Part shown: positions 16,394-25,571 of the stretch, in pieces | How the letters are laid out: each line of letters opens with the position of its first letter | How positions within the stretch are numbered: the stretch's first letter is position 1 | DNA from: Oceanobacillus sp. J11TS1 | GTDB taxonomy: Bacteria; Bacillota; Bacilli; Bacillales; Amphibacillaceae | Length of the DNA stretch: 64,000 nt | Assembly: GCF_018333215.1 (NCBI RefSeq) | Contig: NZ_BORO01000016.1 | Span: 1-64,000, forward strand | Direction: 5' to 3' | The notes under the pieces: generated by a model | What the model was told of the DNA's origin: nothing | Databases searched by the model: none | What the model saw: only the letters and a program-made list of their open reading frames with translations | Translations under genes and position numbers: made by a program

Positions 16394-16746
16394 GAAAAAA
16401 TATATAATTTGTTAATTTTTGTCGATTTTATCACGAATGCCATTATACACGTTCATTCGGTATTTTGTCGCATTTAAATAAAAATATCCAGAAGTTAATA
16501 TTAGACAAATCTAGAGAAATGGGGTTGGTTCTGATTCTTACCTAGTTTAAATCTTTCCCTTCAATCGTTGACATTATGACAACGTTCATATATATTGTCT
16601 AATAGATTATTATTGTGGTACTTCATATTTGTTAAGTGAAGTTGTTCGTAATTCTCGAATCGGAAGGTTATGCGGACTACCTTCATTAAAATATTTGCAT
16701 GATGATTAATCACTAAAAGATTTATATAAATGAGAGGAGAATAAAT
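16394..16746. other. Divergent intergenic region
   Basis: This is 350 bp of AT-rich DNA between the DUF47/pit operon and the XRE-DUF1232 gene. No clear box or promoter stands out; no tandem TTAACA Pho boxes were seen. Confidence 0.4.
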
Positions 16747-17376
16747 ATGTCTGCTGACCATTTTGGAAATCGCTTAAAAGAGTTATTACATACCCGTGCA
16801 TTGTCGATTAGAAAATGCAGTGAGCAAACTGGGATTGATAAGGCGACTATTTCACGTATTATCAATGGAAAACGTAAGGCGAACATTCAACACTTAAAGA
16901 AATTTGCTGTTTGTCTGAATGTACCGTTGGCAGAACTGCTGCAAGCTGCTGGTCACCTAATCGATTCACCAGATTCGCATGATCGTTCAGAGATAGATTC
17001 ATCTATGGAAGAGATTCAGCAAACACTAAAAGAATCGAACCTTTATCATGATAATTTCAGTATGGATGCGGTTCAACAGCAACTAACTCGTTTTGAACAA
17101 GAGGCCCAAACAGAAGAAGGAAAACAAATCATTCTCAGTCAATTTAGTAAAAAAATCGAGGAAGTAGGAAGTGTCGGACCATTTATTAAACAGTTAAAGG
17201 ATTTTTACGCACAATTTGTACAATATAAGGGTACTCCCTTCACGCTTACTGTCATGGGAGCCGTACTATTGTACTTTATTACACCGGTAGATGTCATCCC
17301 AGACTATGTTTTCCCGATTGGATATATGGATGATGCGGTAGCAGTACAGATAGCTTTAAAATCACTTTCTAATTAA
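16747..17376 (+). CDS. XRE helix-turn-helix protein with DUF1232 membrane domain
   Basis: This 209-residue protein joins an N-terminal Cro/CI helix-turn-helix (RLKELLHTRALSIRKCSEQT, then TISRIINGKRKANIQHLKKF, residues 9-55) to a Gln-rich linker. The C-terminus carries a DUF1232 (YkvA-type) segment with a membrane helix, VMGAVLLYFITPVDVIPDYV (about 171-190), the family signature. The combination suggests a membrane-anchored DNA-binding regulator. Its target and signal are unknown. It has a GAGAGGAG ribosome binding site and lies 24 bp before an LCP gene, so the two may form an operon related to the cell envelope. Confidence 0.85.
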   Translation: MSADHFGNRLKELLHTRALSIRKCSEQTGIDKATISRIINGKRKANIQHLKKFAVCLNVPLAELLQAAGHLIDSPDSHDRSEIDSSMEEIQQTLKESNLYHDNFSMDAVQQQLTRFEQEAQTEEGKQIILSQFSKKIEEVGSVGPFIKQLKDFYAQFVQYKGTPFTLTVMGAVLLYFITPVDVIPDYVFPIGYMDDAVAVQIALKSLSN

Positions 17377-17400
17377 AAATAAATACAAGGAGCGTTACAT

Positions 17401-18342
17401 ATGAAAAGACGTGAAAGAAAATCAACAAAGCGTAAACGAATACGTCATCTTCTGTTATTCGTTTTGATATGCGTTATTGCAGCAGGAGTTTATGTAATAA
17501 CACAATACTATCAAGGTTTATCAGAAGCAAAAGATGGACCGTTTAAAGACGACGGGACGACCTTTGTTCCTTTTGAGGGTTCTGAAGCCCGATTTGGTGA
17601 AATCAATGTTTTATTGATTGGCAGTGATACGCGTGGAGATGAGCGGGGTCTGTCAGATACAATTATGATTGCTCATTATAATCAGAACACCCAAGATATA
17701 AAACTTGCTTCCATTATGCGTGATACGTATGTAGAGATCCCTAGACACGGTATGCAAAAGATTAATGCTGCCTATGCATTTGATGGCCCGGAGCTACTTA
17801 GACAGACGTTGAAACATAATTTTGATATAAATCTAAATTACTATGCTGTGGTTGACTTCGAAGGCTTTGCAAAAATTACAGATATGATTGCTCCTGATGG
17901 TATTGAAGTGGATGTACCTCATCAAATGTCAGAAGGGATAGGAATGACACTCGAACCTGGTAAACAAGTGTTACATGGTGATGAACTGCTTGGCTATGTA
18001 CGTTTTCGTAAAGATGAGGAGGGTGATTATGGAAGAGTGAAGCGGCAGCAGGAAGTAATCACAAAACTGAAAGACGAAGTGGTGAGTCTCCAAGGCTTTG
18101 TGAAATTACCAAAACTGTTAGGGATTGCTGATCCGTACATCGATACAAATGTAGATAATAAAACCATCCTTTCGATAGGTAAAGGATTAATTAGTGGCAG
18201 CGAGCATCCAATGGAGACATTAAGAATTCCAGTAGATAATTCATTTCAAAATACTCGTACAGATGTAGGGGCTGTATTGGATATTGATATTGAACAAAAT
18301 AAACAGGCACTACAAGATTTTTTATCGGAAGACTCAAAGTAA
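17401..18342 (+). CDS. LytR-CpsA-Psr family glycopolymer ligase
   Basis: LCP enzymes (TagT, TagU, TagV of B. subtilis) transfer teichoic acids or other glycopolymers from undecaprenyl carriers to peptidoglycan. The 313-residue protein has an N-terminal membrane anchor (about residues 14-34 after a KRRERKSTKRKRIR basic tail) and an extracytoplasmic LCP domain. The domain carries NVLLIGSDTRGDERGLSDTI (about 69-88), IMRDTYVEIP, a KINAAYAF motif and GYVRFRKDEEGDYGRVKRQQ (about 197-216), which holds the pyrophosphate-binding Arg residues. Length is typical. The exact member cannot be named. Confidence 0.93.
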   Translation: MKRRERKSTKRKRIRHLLLFVLICVIAAGVYVITQYYQGLSEAKDGPFKDDGTTFVPFEGSEARFGEINVLLIGSDTRGDERGLSDTIMIAHYNQNTQDIKLASIMRDTYVEIPRHGMQKINAAYAFDGPELLRQTLKHNFDINLNYYAVVDFEGFAKITDMIAPDGIEVDVPHQMSEGIGMTLEPGKQVLHGDELLGYVRFRKDEEGDYGRVKRQQEVITKLKDEVVSLQGFVKLPKLLGIADPYIDTNVDNKTILSIGKGLISGSEHPMETLRIPVDNSFQNTRTDVGAVLDIDIEQNKQALQDFLSEDSK

Positions 18343-18410
18343 AAATGTATTAGAAAAGCCTTAAATACTTGAATTTGTACAGTGCAACGTTTCATAAGAT
18401 TATATTTGAG

Positions 18411-18472
18411 TGGAAAAAGCTTATTTATAGGGTTTATCAAATGTTTGGTAGACCTGGTAAATAGGCTTTTCA
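18411..18472 (+). terminator. Terminator after the LCP gene
   Basis: GGAAAAAGCTTATTTA and TAAATAGGCTTTTC form a long imperfect stem around a loop of about 32 bases. It is probable rather than certain. Confidence 0.5.
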
Positions 18473-18653
18473 TATAGAATGAAAGGATTTTTATAAGTTG
18501 TTATTTTAAAAATGATAACCCCGTTTGAATGTGGAGTACGAAATAGGCTTTCTGTGGTATTGTATGCGTTTTAAAATCTGCTTTCATATCAATCATTTTA
18601 TACTCTTCCGTATTTATTCAATAATAAATTTTTGGATTTTTATAAAAAAGGTA

Positions 18654-18682
18654 TTGCATTATTGTTAAAGGGTGGCTATACT
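18654..18682 (+). promoter_or_regulatory. Promoter of the aceB region
   Basis: TTGCAT (18654-18659) and TATACT (18677-18682) are 17 bp apart. They lie immediately upstream of the inverted repeat at 18684 and of the zinc-ribbon and aceB genes. Confidence 0.7.
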
Positions 18683-18683
18683 G

Positions 18684-18721
18684 TTATATAACAAAGGCAA
18701 AATAAATATTTTGTTATATAA
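18684..18721. promoter_or_regulatory. 12-bp perfect inverted repeat, candidate operator
   Basis: TTATATAACAAA (18684-18695) is exactly inverted at 18710-18721. It begins 1 bp after the -10 and its right arm touches the AAAGGAGG ribosome binding site of the zinc-ribbon gene, so it could be an operator or a translation-blocking hairpin. The core TTGTTATA recurs at 18855-18862 and 18883-18890 before aceB. Confidence 0.65.
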
Positions 18722-18736
18722 AAGGAGGGTGAACTG

Positions 18737-18841
18737 ATGATGAAATATGAAGACCTTTCGTGTCCTGAATGTGGTAAGAAGGTTGATTCTGAAAGTATTA
18801 TAATGGAATGTGATTATTGTTTGTCAAAAAGAGCAGAGTAA
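18737..18841 (+). CDS. 34-residue zinc-ribbon protein before aceB
   Basis: This tiny protein starts MMKYEDLSCPECGKK and has four Cys residues at 9, 12, 25 and 28, arranged CxxC...CxxC, a complete zinc-ribbon knuckle. AAAGGAGGGTGA lies at an ideal distance from the ATG. The stop is 78 bp before malate synthase, so it probably shares the promoter at 18654. A zinc site in so short a chain suggests a regulatory or chaperone-like partner, but no family was recognised. A leader-peptide role is an alternative. Confidence 0.75.
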   Translation: MMKYEDLSCPECGKKVDSESIIMECDYCLSKRAE

Positions 18842-18919
18842 TTCCTTTCATCTGTTGTTATAGTACAATACTATTATTCGGATTGTTATACAACACAAAA
18901 ATAAGGGAGAGGCAAAAGT

Positions 18920-20521
18920 ATGCTAATAAATCAAGCAAAGGTACAAATCACGCACGAAAAGGAATTTTCAGAGGTCCTGACACCTCGTGCGTTGGAGTTT
19001 CTGGGGAAATTGCACAGTAATTTTAATGAACAGCGAAAAAAGCTGTTAGCACATCGACAGCAGCTACAAAACGAAATAAATGAAGGAAGACAGCTGCGGT
19101 TTTTAGAGGAAACAAAGCATATCCGAGAAGGAAACTGGAAAATAGAACAATTGCCTAAAGATTTGCAGGATAGAAGAGTAGAAATAACAGGTCCGGTTGA
19201 TCGGAAAATGATTATCAATGCATTGAATTCTGGGGCCAAAGGTTTTATGGCAGATTTTGAAGATGCCACTTCACCTACTTGGGAAAATGTAATAGATGGT
19301 CAAATTAATTTAAGGGATGCAATAAGAAGAACAATTGATTTTGAGGCAGAGAATGGCAAGAGATATTCCTTACAGGATGAAACAGCTGTATTAATTGTTC
19401 GTCCGAGGGGATGGCATTTAGAGGAAAAGCATATACAAGTTGGCGGTGAGCCGATGTCAGCCAGCTTGGTAGACTTTGGGCTGTACTTCTTTCATAATGC
19501 GAAGGAATTGTTGGCAAGAGGAACCGGACCTTATTTTTACTTGCCGAAAGTGGAAAATCATTTGGAAGCACGTCTTTGGAACGATATCTTTGTATTTTCA
19601 CAAAATGAACTTGGGATTTCTCAAGGCACAATAAAGGCAACGGTACTAATTGAAACGATTACAGCAGCCTTTGAAATGGATGAAATATTATACGAAATCC
19701 GTGAACATGCAGCTGGGTTGAATTGTGGACGTTGGGATTATATTTTCAGTTATATTAAAAAGTTCCATCAATATTCAGAGCGAATATTACCTGACAGATC
19801 TACCTTAACGATGGAAGTACCATTTATGAGAAATTACTCTTTACTTGCAATCCAAACCTGTCATAAGCGTAATGCTCTAGCAATTGGCGGGATGGCAGCA
19901 CAAATACCAGTAAGAAACGATCCTGCTGCAAATCAGATTGCGTTTGACAAAGTCAGGAAGGATAAAGAGCGCGAAGCAACAGATGGACACGATGGAACAT
20001 GGGTTGCACATCCTGGAATGGTAGGGCTCGTTAAAGATATTTTTGATCATATCATGCCGACCCCAAATCAAATCAACCGGAAGCGCGAGGATGTAAAAGT
20101 CACTGCTGAAGATCTCCTGCAATTACCGGATGGGGAAATTACAGAAGAAGGGCTGCGAACGAATATTAATGTAGGAATTCAATATACAGCAGCGTGGTTA
20201 TCAGGAAGAGGAGCTGTCCCAATCAATAATTTGATGGAAGATGCAGCAACAGCGGAAATATCCAGAGCCCAAGTGTGGCAATGGGTGCGCTACCCCAAAG
20301 GGATACTTTCTGACGGAAGGAACGTATCCTTGGAGTTAGTGGAGCAATTACTAAAGGAAGAATTACAGACAATTGAGGGTCATGTTGGCAGTGATGCCTT
20401 TATAAGTGGGAACTTTAAGCTTGCAGCTGAGATATTTGAGGCGTTAATCAAACAAGATACTTTTGCCGAGTTCTTAACGATACCAGCTTACGAAGAATTG
20501 ATAAAGGGAGGACGTAATTAA
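18920..20521 (+). CDS. aceB: Malate synthase A
   Basis: Malate synthase condenses glyoxylate and acetyl-CoA to malate, the second glyoxylate-shunt step. The 533-residue length is that of the A isoform. Landmarks are [20 protein letters not shown] (about 108-127), the RPRGWHLEE segment near 161-169, [19 protein letters not shown] with a catalytic-site acidic residue (about 238-256), and [12 protein letters not shown] (about 354-365). AGGGAGAGG precedes the ATG. Its stop codon directly abuts the aceA start, so the two shunt enzymes are co-translated. Confidence 0.97.
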   Translation: MLINQAKVQITHEKEFSEVLTPRALEFLGKLHSNFNEQRKKLLAHRQQLQNEINEGRQLRFLEETKHIREGNWKIEQLPKDLQDRRVEITGPVDRKMIINALNSGAKGFMADFEDATSPTWENVIDGQINLRDAIRRTIDFEAENGKRYSLQDETAVLIVRPRGWHLEEKHIQVGGEPMSASLVDFGLYFFHNAKELLARGTGPYFYLPKVENHLEARLWNDIFVFSQNELGISQGTIKATVLIETITAAFEMDEILYEIREHAAGLNCGRWDYIFSYIKKFHQYSERILPDRSTLTMEVPFMRNYSLLAIQTCHKRNALAIGGMAAQIPVRNDPAANQIAFDKVRKDKEREATDGHDGTWVAHPGMVGLVKDIFDHIMPTPNQINRKREDVKVTAEDLLQLPDGEITEEGLRTNINVGIQYTAAWLSGRGAVPINNLMEDAATAEISRAQVWQWVRYPKGILSDGRNVSLELVEQLLKEELQTIEGHVGSDAFISGNFKLAAEIFEALIKQDTFAEFLTIPAYEELIKGGRN

Positions 20522-21799
20522 ATGACAAACGAACGTGTGGGAAAATTAGAGGAGCAATGGAAAAACGATCGTCGCTGGGTGGGAGTTGAGCGGCCATATA
20601 CTGCAGAAGAGGTAATTCGTCTAAGGGGATCAATTGATCTTGACTATACGTTAGCGATGCGCGGATCGAAGAAATTATGGGATTTAATCCATCAGGAAGA
20701 TTATGTAAACGCTTTAGGAGCTTTAACTGGAAACCAGGCTGTACAACAGGTCAAAGCAGGTTTGAAAGCAATTTATTTAAGTGGTTGGCAGGTTGCTGCT
20801 GATGCCAATATGGCAGGACAGATGTATCCAGACCAAAGTCTTTATCCAGCAAATAGCGTTCCAAATGTGGTAAAGCGAATTAATCAAGCATTACAGCGTG
20901 CAGATCAAATTCATTATTCAGAAGGGAATATGGATATAGATTGGTTTGCTCCCATTGTAGCTGATGCAGAAGCTGGATTTGGCGGTCAGCTAAATGTGTT
21001 TGAATTAATGAAAGCAATGATTGAAGCAGGTGCAGCTGGAGTGCATTTTGAGGATCAGTTATCTTCAGAGAAAAAATGTGGCCATCTAGGTGGGAAAGTT
21101 TTATTGCCTACGCAAACGGCTGTAAATAATTTAATTGCAGCTCGTTTTGCAGCAGATGTGATGGGGACACCAACTGTCATTATTGCACGGACAGACGCGA
21201 ATGCTGCTGATATGATTACAAGTGATATTGACCCATATGATGCAGAATTTATTACTGGGGAACGCACATCGGAAGGTTTTTACAGAACCAGGGCAGGACT
21301 GCATCAAGCAATTGCACGTGGGTTAGCCTATGCTCCGTACGCTGATATGGTTTGGTGTGAAACAGCAGAGCCTAATCTGGAAGAAGCACAGCAATTTGCT
21401 GATGCAATTCATAAGAGATATCCAAATAAATTATTAGCGTATAATTGTTCGCCATCCTTTAATTGGAAACGAAAGCTCTCAGATGAGGAGATCGCTAGCT
21501 TCCAGAAAAAACTCGGGAAAATGGGCTACAAATTTCAATTTGTTACATTAGCAGGTTTCCATGCTTTGAATCATAGCATGTTTGAGCTTGCAAGAAGATA
21601 CAAGGATGAAGGGATGGCAGCATACTCTGAATTGCAGCAGAATGAATTTGCAAGTGAGCAATATGGTTACAGTGCAACACGTCATCAGCGTGAAGTTGGT
21701 ACTGGTTATTTTGATGAGGTGGCACAGGTTATCTCCGGCGGTTCTACATCCACGGCAGCTTTGAAAGAATCGACTGAGGCGGAGCAGTTTACAAATTGA
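20522..21799 (+). CDS. aceA: Isocitrate lyase
   Basis: Isocitrate lyase splits isocitrate to succinate and glyoxylate, allowing growth on acetate or fatty acids. The 425-residue protein contains the signature KKCGHLGGK at about residues 183-191 with the catalytic Cys. [20 protein letters not shown] supplies metal-binding acidic residues, and [10 protein letters not shown] follows further on. YNCSPSFNW is also present near 310. The ATG follows the aceB stop with GGGAGGACG as ribosome binding site. A strong terminator closes the operon at 21829. Confidence 0.97.
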   Translation: MTNERVGKLEEQWKNDRRWVGVERPYTAEEVIRLRGSIDLDYTLAMRGSKKLWDLIHQEDYVNALGALTGNQAVQQVKAGLKAIYLSGWQVAADANMAGQMYPDQSLYPANSVPNVVKRINQALQRADQIHYSEGNMDIDWFAPIVADAEAGFGGQLNVFELMKAMIEAGAAGVHFEDQLSSEKKCGHLGGKVLLPTQTAVNNLIAARFAADVMGTPTVIIARTDANAADMITSDIDPYDAEFITGERTSEGFYRTRAGLHQAIARGLAYAPYADMVWCETAEPNLEEAQQFADAIHKRYPNKLLAYNCSPSFNWKRKLSDEEIASFQKKLGKMGYKFQFVTLAGFHALNHSMFELARRYKDEGMAAYSELQQNEFASEQYGYSATRHQREVGTGYFDEVAQVISGGSTSTAALKESTEAEQFTN

Positions 21800-21828
21800 T
21801 TGAAATGTAAAGCTGAATGGAAGACTTC

Positions 21829-21868
21829 AAAAAATGCTTGTCCTATTATCATTAGGGCAAGCATTTTT
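21829..21868 (+). terminator. Terminator of aceBA
   Basis: AAAAAATGCTTGTCCTA (21829-21845) pairs with 21853-21868 and ends in a T5 run. Confidence 0.85.
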
Positions 21869-21930
21869 GATAGAGAAACATATCATCATAGCCTAAGCCT
21901 GGGATGACTTTACCAAAGTTACAAACAAAT

Positions 21931-22824
21931 TTATCTATGTATGATATTTACCATTTCTTGAATCGCTGTTCTTGCTTCTGGAATAGGGTAAAGCGGAAAA
22001 ATATGGTTCATTTCTGGATATTCATAGTAATTTATTGTCACACCGTGTGCCTTCATTTTATCCCTAAACTTTCTTGCATCAGGCAAAAGTACTTCGTGTG
22101 TTCCGATGAATAGAGAAATTTCTCCCAATCCATTTAATCGTCCGTTGATCGGGCTGAGTAAATAGTAGTTTGGATCGGTATCTCCTGCGTATGCTTTCCC
22201 CATTTGAATCAAACCGTAAATTCCTAACATGGGATCTTTACGCTCTAATTCATAGGCTTTAGGATTTTTCATGGTAATATCGAGCCAAGGTGAGATTAAA
22301 ATGATGTGCCGGGGTTGCGGTAATCCTTTTTCTTGAAGCAATTGAGCTAAAGCTAATGCAAAACCTCCCCCAGCAGAGTCCCCCATGAGTATAATATTTT
22401 TCGCATCTGTAGTTTGTAGAATCTCTTCATAGATTGGAAGTACTTTATCAAAGGATTCTTGATACTGGTGATTTGGTGCTTTTGGATAAATTGGTACAAA
22501 TATTGTAGCGTTTGTATTCTTTTCTATTTCCCCAATAAATTTCCAATGAAAGTCCGATGGCTGGTTTACATAACCTCCTCCATGCAAGTAAAGAATTTTT
22601 TTATCAGGTGACTTGTTTTTCTGGTTAAAAATATAACAATCCATTCCATCAAAAATTCGTTTTTCAATGGCATAGATTTTTTGGATATATTCAGGTAAGT
22701 TATATGGCTTTTCAACTCGTTTTTTTTCCATAAATTTAGCAAGACGTCTTTCATCGATAAATTTCTCTTTACTCCCCAGTCTAGCAAGAAAACGTTCAAC
22801 TATTTTACTTTGCATACTTCGCAT
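21931..22824 (-). CDS. Alpha/beta hydrolase of the hormone-sensitive lipase family
   Basis: This is a 297-residue putative carboxylesterase. The oxyanion-hole motif LYLHGGGYV is at about residues 77-85, the nucleophile elbow GDSAGGGFA at about 147-155, and the catalytic His lies in PEMNHIFPL near 277. The acidic residue is likely in the HEVLLPDAR segment. There is no signal peptide, so it is cytosolic. AGAAGGG lies upstream of the ATG; a second in-frame ATG follows three codons later. It is convergent with the aceBA operon and monocistronic. The natural ester is unknown. Confidence 0.9.
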   Translation of the reverse strand: MRSMQSKIVERFLARLGSKEKFIDERRLAKFMEKKRVEKPYNLPEYIQKIYAIEKRIFDGMDCYIFNQKNKSPDKKILYLHGGGYVNQPSDFHWKFIGEIEKNTNATIFVPIYPKAPNHQYQESFDKVLPIYEEILQTTDAKNIILMGDSAGGGFALALAQLLQEKGLPQPRHIILISPWLDITMKNPKAYELERKDPMLGIYGLIQMGKAYAGDTDPNYYLLSPINGRLNGLGEISLFIGTHEVLLPDARKFRDKMKAHGVTINYYEYPEMNHIFPLYPIPEARTAIQEMVNIIHR

Positions 22825-23250
22825 TTTGTGAAGCCCTTCTTTCTAAGAATTATATAGCCTTTCTATTCCATGTCCTTTTTTCGGTTGTTTAACTAGCTCT
22901 TAGTCATAAATGTATGTATAGAAATCCGTTAGATTGATAAATTTAGTTTACCCTTAACTGTATATGGAAGTAAATCTTTTGTATTTAAGTTGTATGAAAC
23001 TTCCTTGGTTGGAATAATTATTCTTCATTGATTATGTAATATTTCGCACTCATTATTACTGTTTCTTCCTTCGCCGCGCCGCCAATCACTAACTTTCTAT
23101 TTCATCACCGTAGCAGGTCACTTCAGTTCGGAATATGTGTCATAGAACAATGCTGGATGCGGATTTTGTCGAATTAGAAGTATATTTTTAATTAGTTTGG
23201 TTAGATTACGTAGTAGAATTATTGATCTACATAGAATGAAAAAAGGGCTG
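22825..23250. other. Intergenic stretch, nothing recognised
   Basis: This AT-rich region lies between divergent genes. An in-frame GTG at 23197 would extend the next protein, but no ribosome binding site supports it. No repeats or promoters are clear enough to list. Confidence 0.4.
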
Positions 23251-23577
23251 ATGAAATTGAGGAATGCTATTTTTACAATAGGTTTTACGCTTCTTCTGTA
23301 CTTCTCAATTGGATTGCATCAAGCATGGGCAGAAATTATGGAGCAAGACACCACGACGGGGGAAACAGAACACAACTGGATAGAATCAAGTGTCAATTAT
23401 GAAACGATCTACGTTGACACGCATGAATATACCTATTGGAAAAATTTCCTCAGGGAAAAGCGCTCCTGTGATATTTTCCATAAAATAAAAACTGTCGTGT
23501 ATTATTGTGATATCCATGGCCATACAAAATCAGAGTCGCATCTAGTGGAAGTAATTCATAGTGAGAAACATAAATAG
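23251..23577 (+). CDS. Small secreted protein, unknown function
   Basis: The 108-residue product begins MKLRNAIFTIGFTLLLYFSI and has a plausible signal peptide cleaved after HQAWA at about residue 28. The mature part is polar and contains two Cys residues (SCDIF and YYCDI), which could form a disulfide outside the cell, plus several His residues in DIHGHTKSESHLVEVIH. It is not recognised. The ATG at 23251 has AAAAAAGGG upstream. A terminator follows at 23586. Metal binding is possible but unproven. Confidence 0.6.
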   Translation: MKLRNAIFTIGFTLLLYFSIGLHQAWAEIMEQDTTTGETEHNWIESSVNYETIYVDTHEYTYWKNFLREKRSCDIFHKIKTVVYYCDIHGHTKSESHLVEVIHSEKHK

Positions 23578-23585
23578 AGAGAGGG

Positions 23586-23624
23586 ACTGGGTTAATATGA
23601 AAAGGTTAGCCCGGTTCTTTTTTT
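23586..23624 (+). terminator. Terminator of the secreted-protein gene
   Basis: ACTGGGTTAA (23586-23595) pairs with TTAGCCCGGT (23606-23615) using two G-U pairs, then a run of eight T. Confidence 0.75.
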
Positions 23625-23871
23625 CTGCACTTTTCCCTGATTCTAGAAAAGTTGAAATGATTCCCCGTTTGGATTCTTTGTTTTGTAAGGCTAATACAGC
23701 CGTCTTGCACTTTATATCAATTATCATCTTTTTATAATTTGGATATCGGATTATCGTGTAGAATTAATATTTGTATGCTAAAATTAGGATGAAAGATAAT
23801 TCGAACTACTTTTAATTGCATAGAATGACGAATGGATAGAAAGTTTCATTCCAAATAAGGAGAATATACAA

Positions 23872-24629
23872 ATGCGTCAAATCACATTTGAAGATATATA
23901 TAAACTGGGGAATATGGTGATTGAAAATACCCGATACAGACATTTTCATTATCCGGAGATGTTAGTTAGGTACGATAGTAATTTTATTGAGTTTAAAGAA
24001 TTACCGTCTTTAACTGAATTTAAATCGGCAGAAGAATATCTCAGAGATTATCATCTGAGAAAAGGCCAAAAGCACGTGAAATTCTATTTTCCAGAAAACC
24101 AAAAGCCAACAGAAGAAATAATTGCTTACCTAACGGATATGGGGTATGAAATAGGTTTTTTAGAATTATATGCGATCCAGCCGAAACATTTTCCTAAGGT
24201 GAAAAACAATCCAGCTATAGATATTCAAGTAGTGACAGAAAAAACTTGGAAATATACCTTGAGTTACAATACAAAAATGATTTAGAGTTTGGAAGTGAAT
24301 TTGCAAAGCAAAAGGCCAATCTAATAAAGCGTCAGTTTGAAGATAGAAATATTCGGCAAGTTTTAGCCTTTTATAAAGGGACTCCCGCAGGCTATGTGGA
24401 ACTAATTATCTCGGATGGAACCGTAGAAATCGATAATCTAACTGTTGAACCGTCCTTTCGATACAAAGGAATAGGGAGCCAATTACAAAAGTTTGCAATG
24501 GATGCATTTCCAAATCGGACAGTGATACTTGTGGCCGATGGAGAGGATACTCCTAGGGAAATGTATCAAAAACAGAATTATAAATATTGCGGTTTCAAGT
24601 ACGAAGCACAAAAAATATATCAAGATTAG
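23872..24629 (+). pseudogene. GNAT acetyltransferase split by a one-base frameshift
   Basis: Two overlapping frames form one protein of about 252 residues. The first (from 23872) covers the N-terminal half up to IQVVTEKTW. The second resumes with LEIYLELQYKNDLEFGSEFA and contains the GNAT acetyl-CoA site VEPSFRYKGIGSQLQKFAMD. The break lies in a run of six A at 24239-24244; seven A would give GAA AAA AAC TTG GAA and restore a single frame. It is therefore a recent mutation, a sequencing error, or a slippage site. Family members acetylate amines or protein N-termini; the substrate is unknown. Confidence 0.85.
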
Positions 24630-24740
24630 CTATAAATTGCTTGTTCGCAATCTTGTGTTTTACGGTATTCAGCAAGTTGTGAAGGGCCGAAGTTTATTTT
24701 TAAACTGGCTAGCCTATCAAAGTAGAAGTAGTAGTTAGAG

Positions 24741-24783
24741 AAGAGCCAAAATTCCTTTGCTGATAAGGTTTTGGCTCTTTTAT
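24741..24783. terminator. Bidirectional terminator
   Basis: AAGAGCCAAAA (24741-24751) pairs with TTTTGGCTCTT (24769-24779), followed by T. It lies between the convergent GNAT and ABC transporter genes. Confidence 0.75.
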
Positions 24784-24833
24784 ATAACAACTCTAGGAAA
24801 AGCAGTTTAATAGTTTACGATCTACACATCCTA

Positions 24834-25571
24834 TCATTTCTTATTCAAAATAAAAATAGCTCCCCCATATCCCAAAACACACCATATCAACAAGTTAATG
24901 TAATTTCCCCCAGTTGCCTCGAAGGTAGAAGCAGCAAGGGATGCCCGCATAATCTCAGCCATGGAATAAATGGGGAGAATTTCATGCAAGATTTGAAGCC
25001 ATTCTGGCAGTCGGTCCATTGGAAAATTAACTGGTGAAAACATAAGCGCCCCAAAAACTATTACTTGAGATAGAGCAAGGGAAGCCGTTGGTGATAAAAG
25101 ATAGGAAAAGCCATATCCGACACCAATAGACGTTAAAGCAATCATGAGTAAGGCTGGAACTACTGTCCAGGAGAGATCGTATCCGGGACTAAACAGGAAG
25201 TGTGCAACAAAGGCGGAAATGACAATGCCTGGCACAGTGATAATTAACCAGATCGTTGTATCGGCTCCAAGGATGACAGCGCGGTTAACGGGCCAAGTAC
25301 GTAAAAATTCCATATACCCATCTGATTTTGCAGTGCCAACTTGTTGAGGCAAAATAACTAATCCCGTAAAAATTAAAATAATTGTAGGTGCACCTGTTGC
25401 TAAAAAGAGAATGGCGTTCGTATCTGGAACTGGAATAAGATAGGTAAAACCGATAACAATGCCGATGGAAACCAAAATTTGAATCAGAATCATAAATATC
25501 AAAAATCCTGCGTTTCTCAGAAATTGCATTTGAAAGACATATTTGTAATGTCTGAAAATGTTCATTATCAT
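24834..25571 (-). CDS. ABC transporter permease
   Basis: This 245-residue membrane protein has six predicted helices (about residues 22-44, 55-77, 106-128, 140-160, 170-185 and 224-242), the layout of an ABC-2 type exporter permease. Its start overlaps the ATPase stop by 4 bp (ATGA), so translation is coupled. With the ATPase and the MerR regulator it forms a three-gene exporter operon. Such systems usually expel drugs or peptides; the substrate is not indicated. Confidence 0.85.
   Translation of the reverse strand: MIMNIFRHYKYVFQMQFLRNAGFLIFMILIQILVSIGIVIGFTYLIPVPDTNAILFLATGAPTIILIFTGLVILPQQVGTAKSDGYMEFLRTWPVNRAVILGADTTIWLIITVPGIVISAFVAHFLFSPGYDLSWTVVPALLMIALTSIGVGYGFSYLLSPTASLALSQVIVFGALMFSPVNFPMDRLPEWLQILHEILPIYSMAEIMRASLAASTFEATGGNYINLLIWCVLGYGGAIFILNKK

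Noticed and set aside
16394-16746. PhoP box search before the DUF47/pit operon
   Set aside because: Only one TTAACA was found; tandem repeats at the right spacing are missing, so phosphate control through PhoP is not supported.
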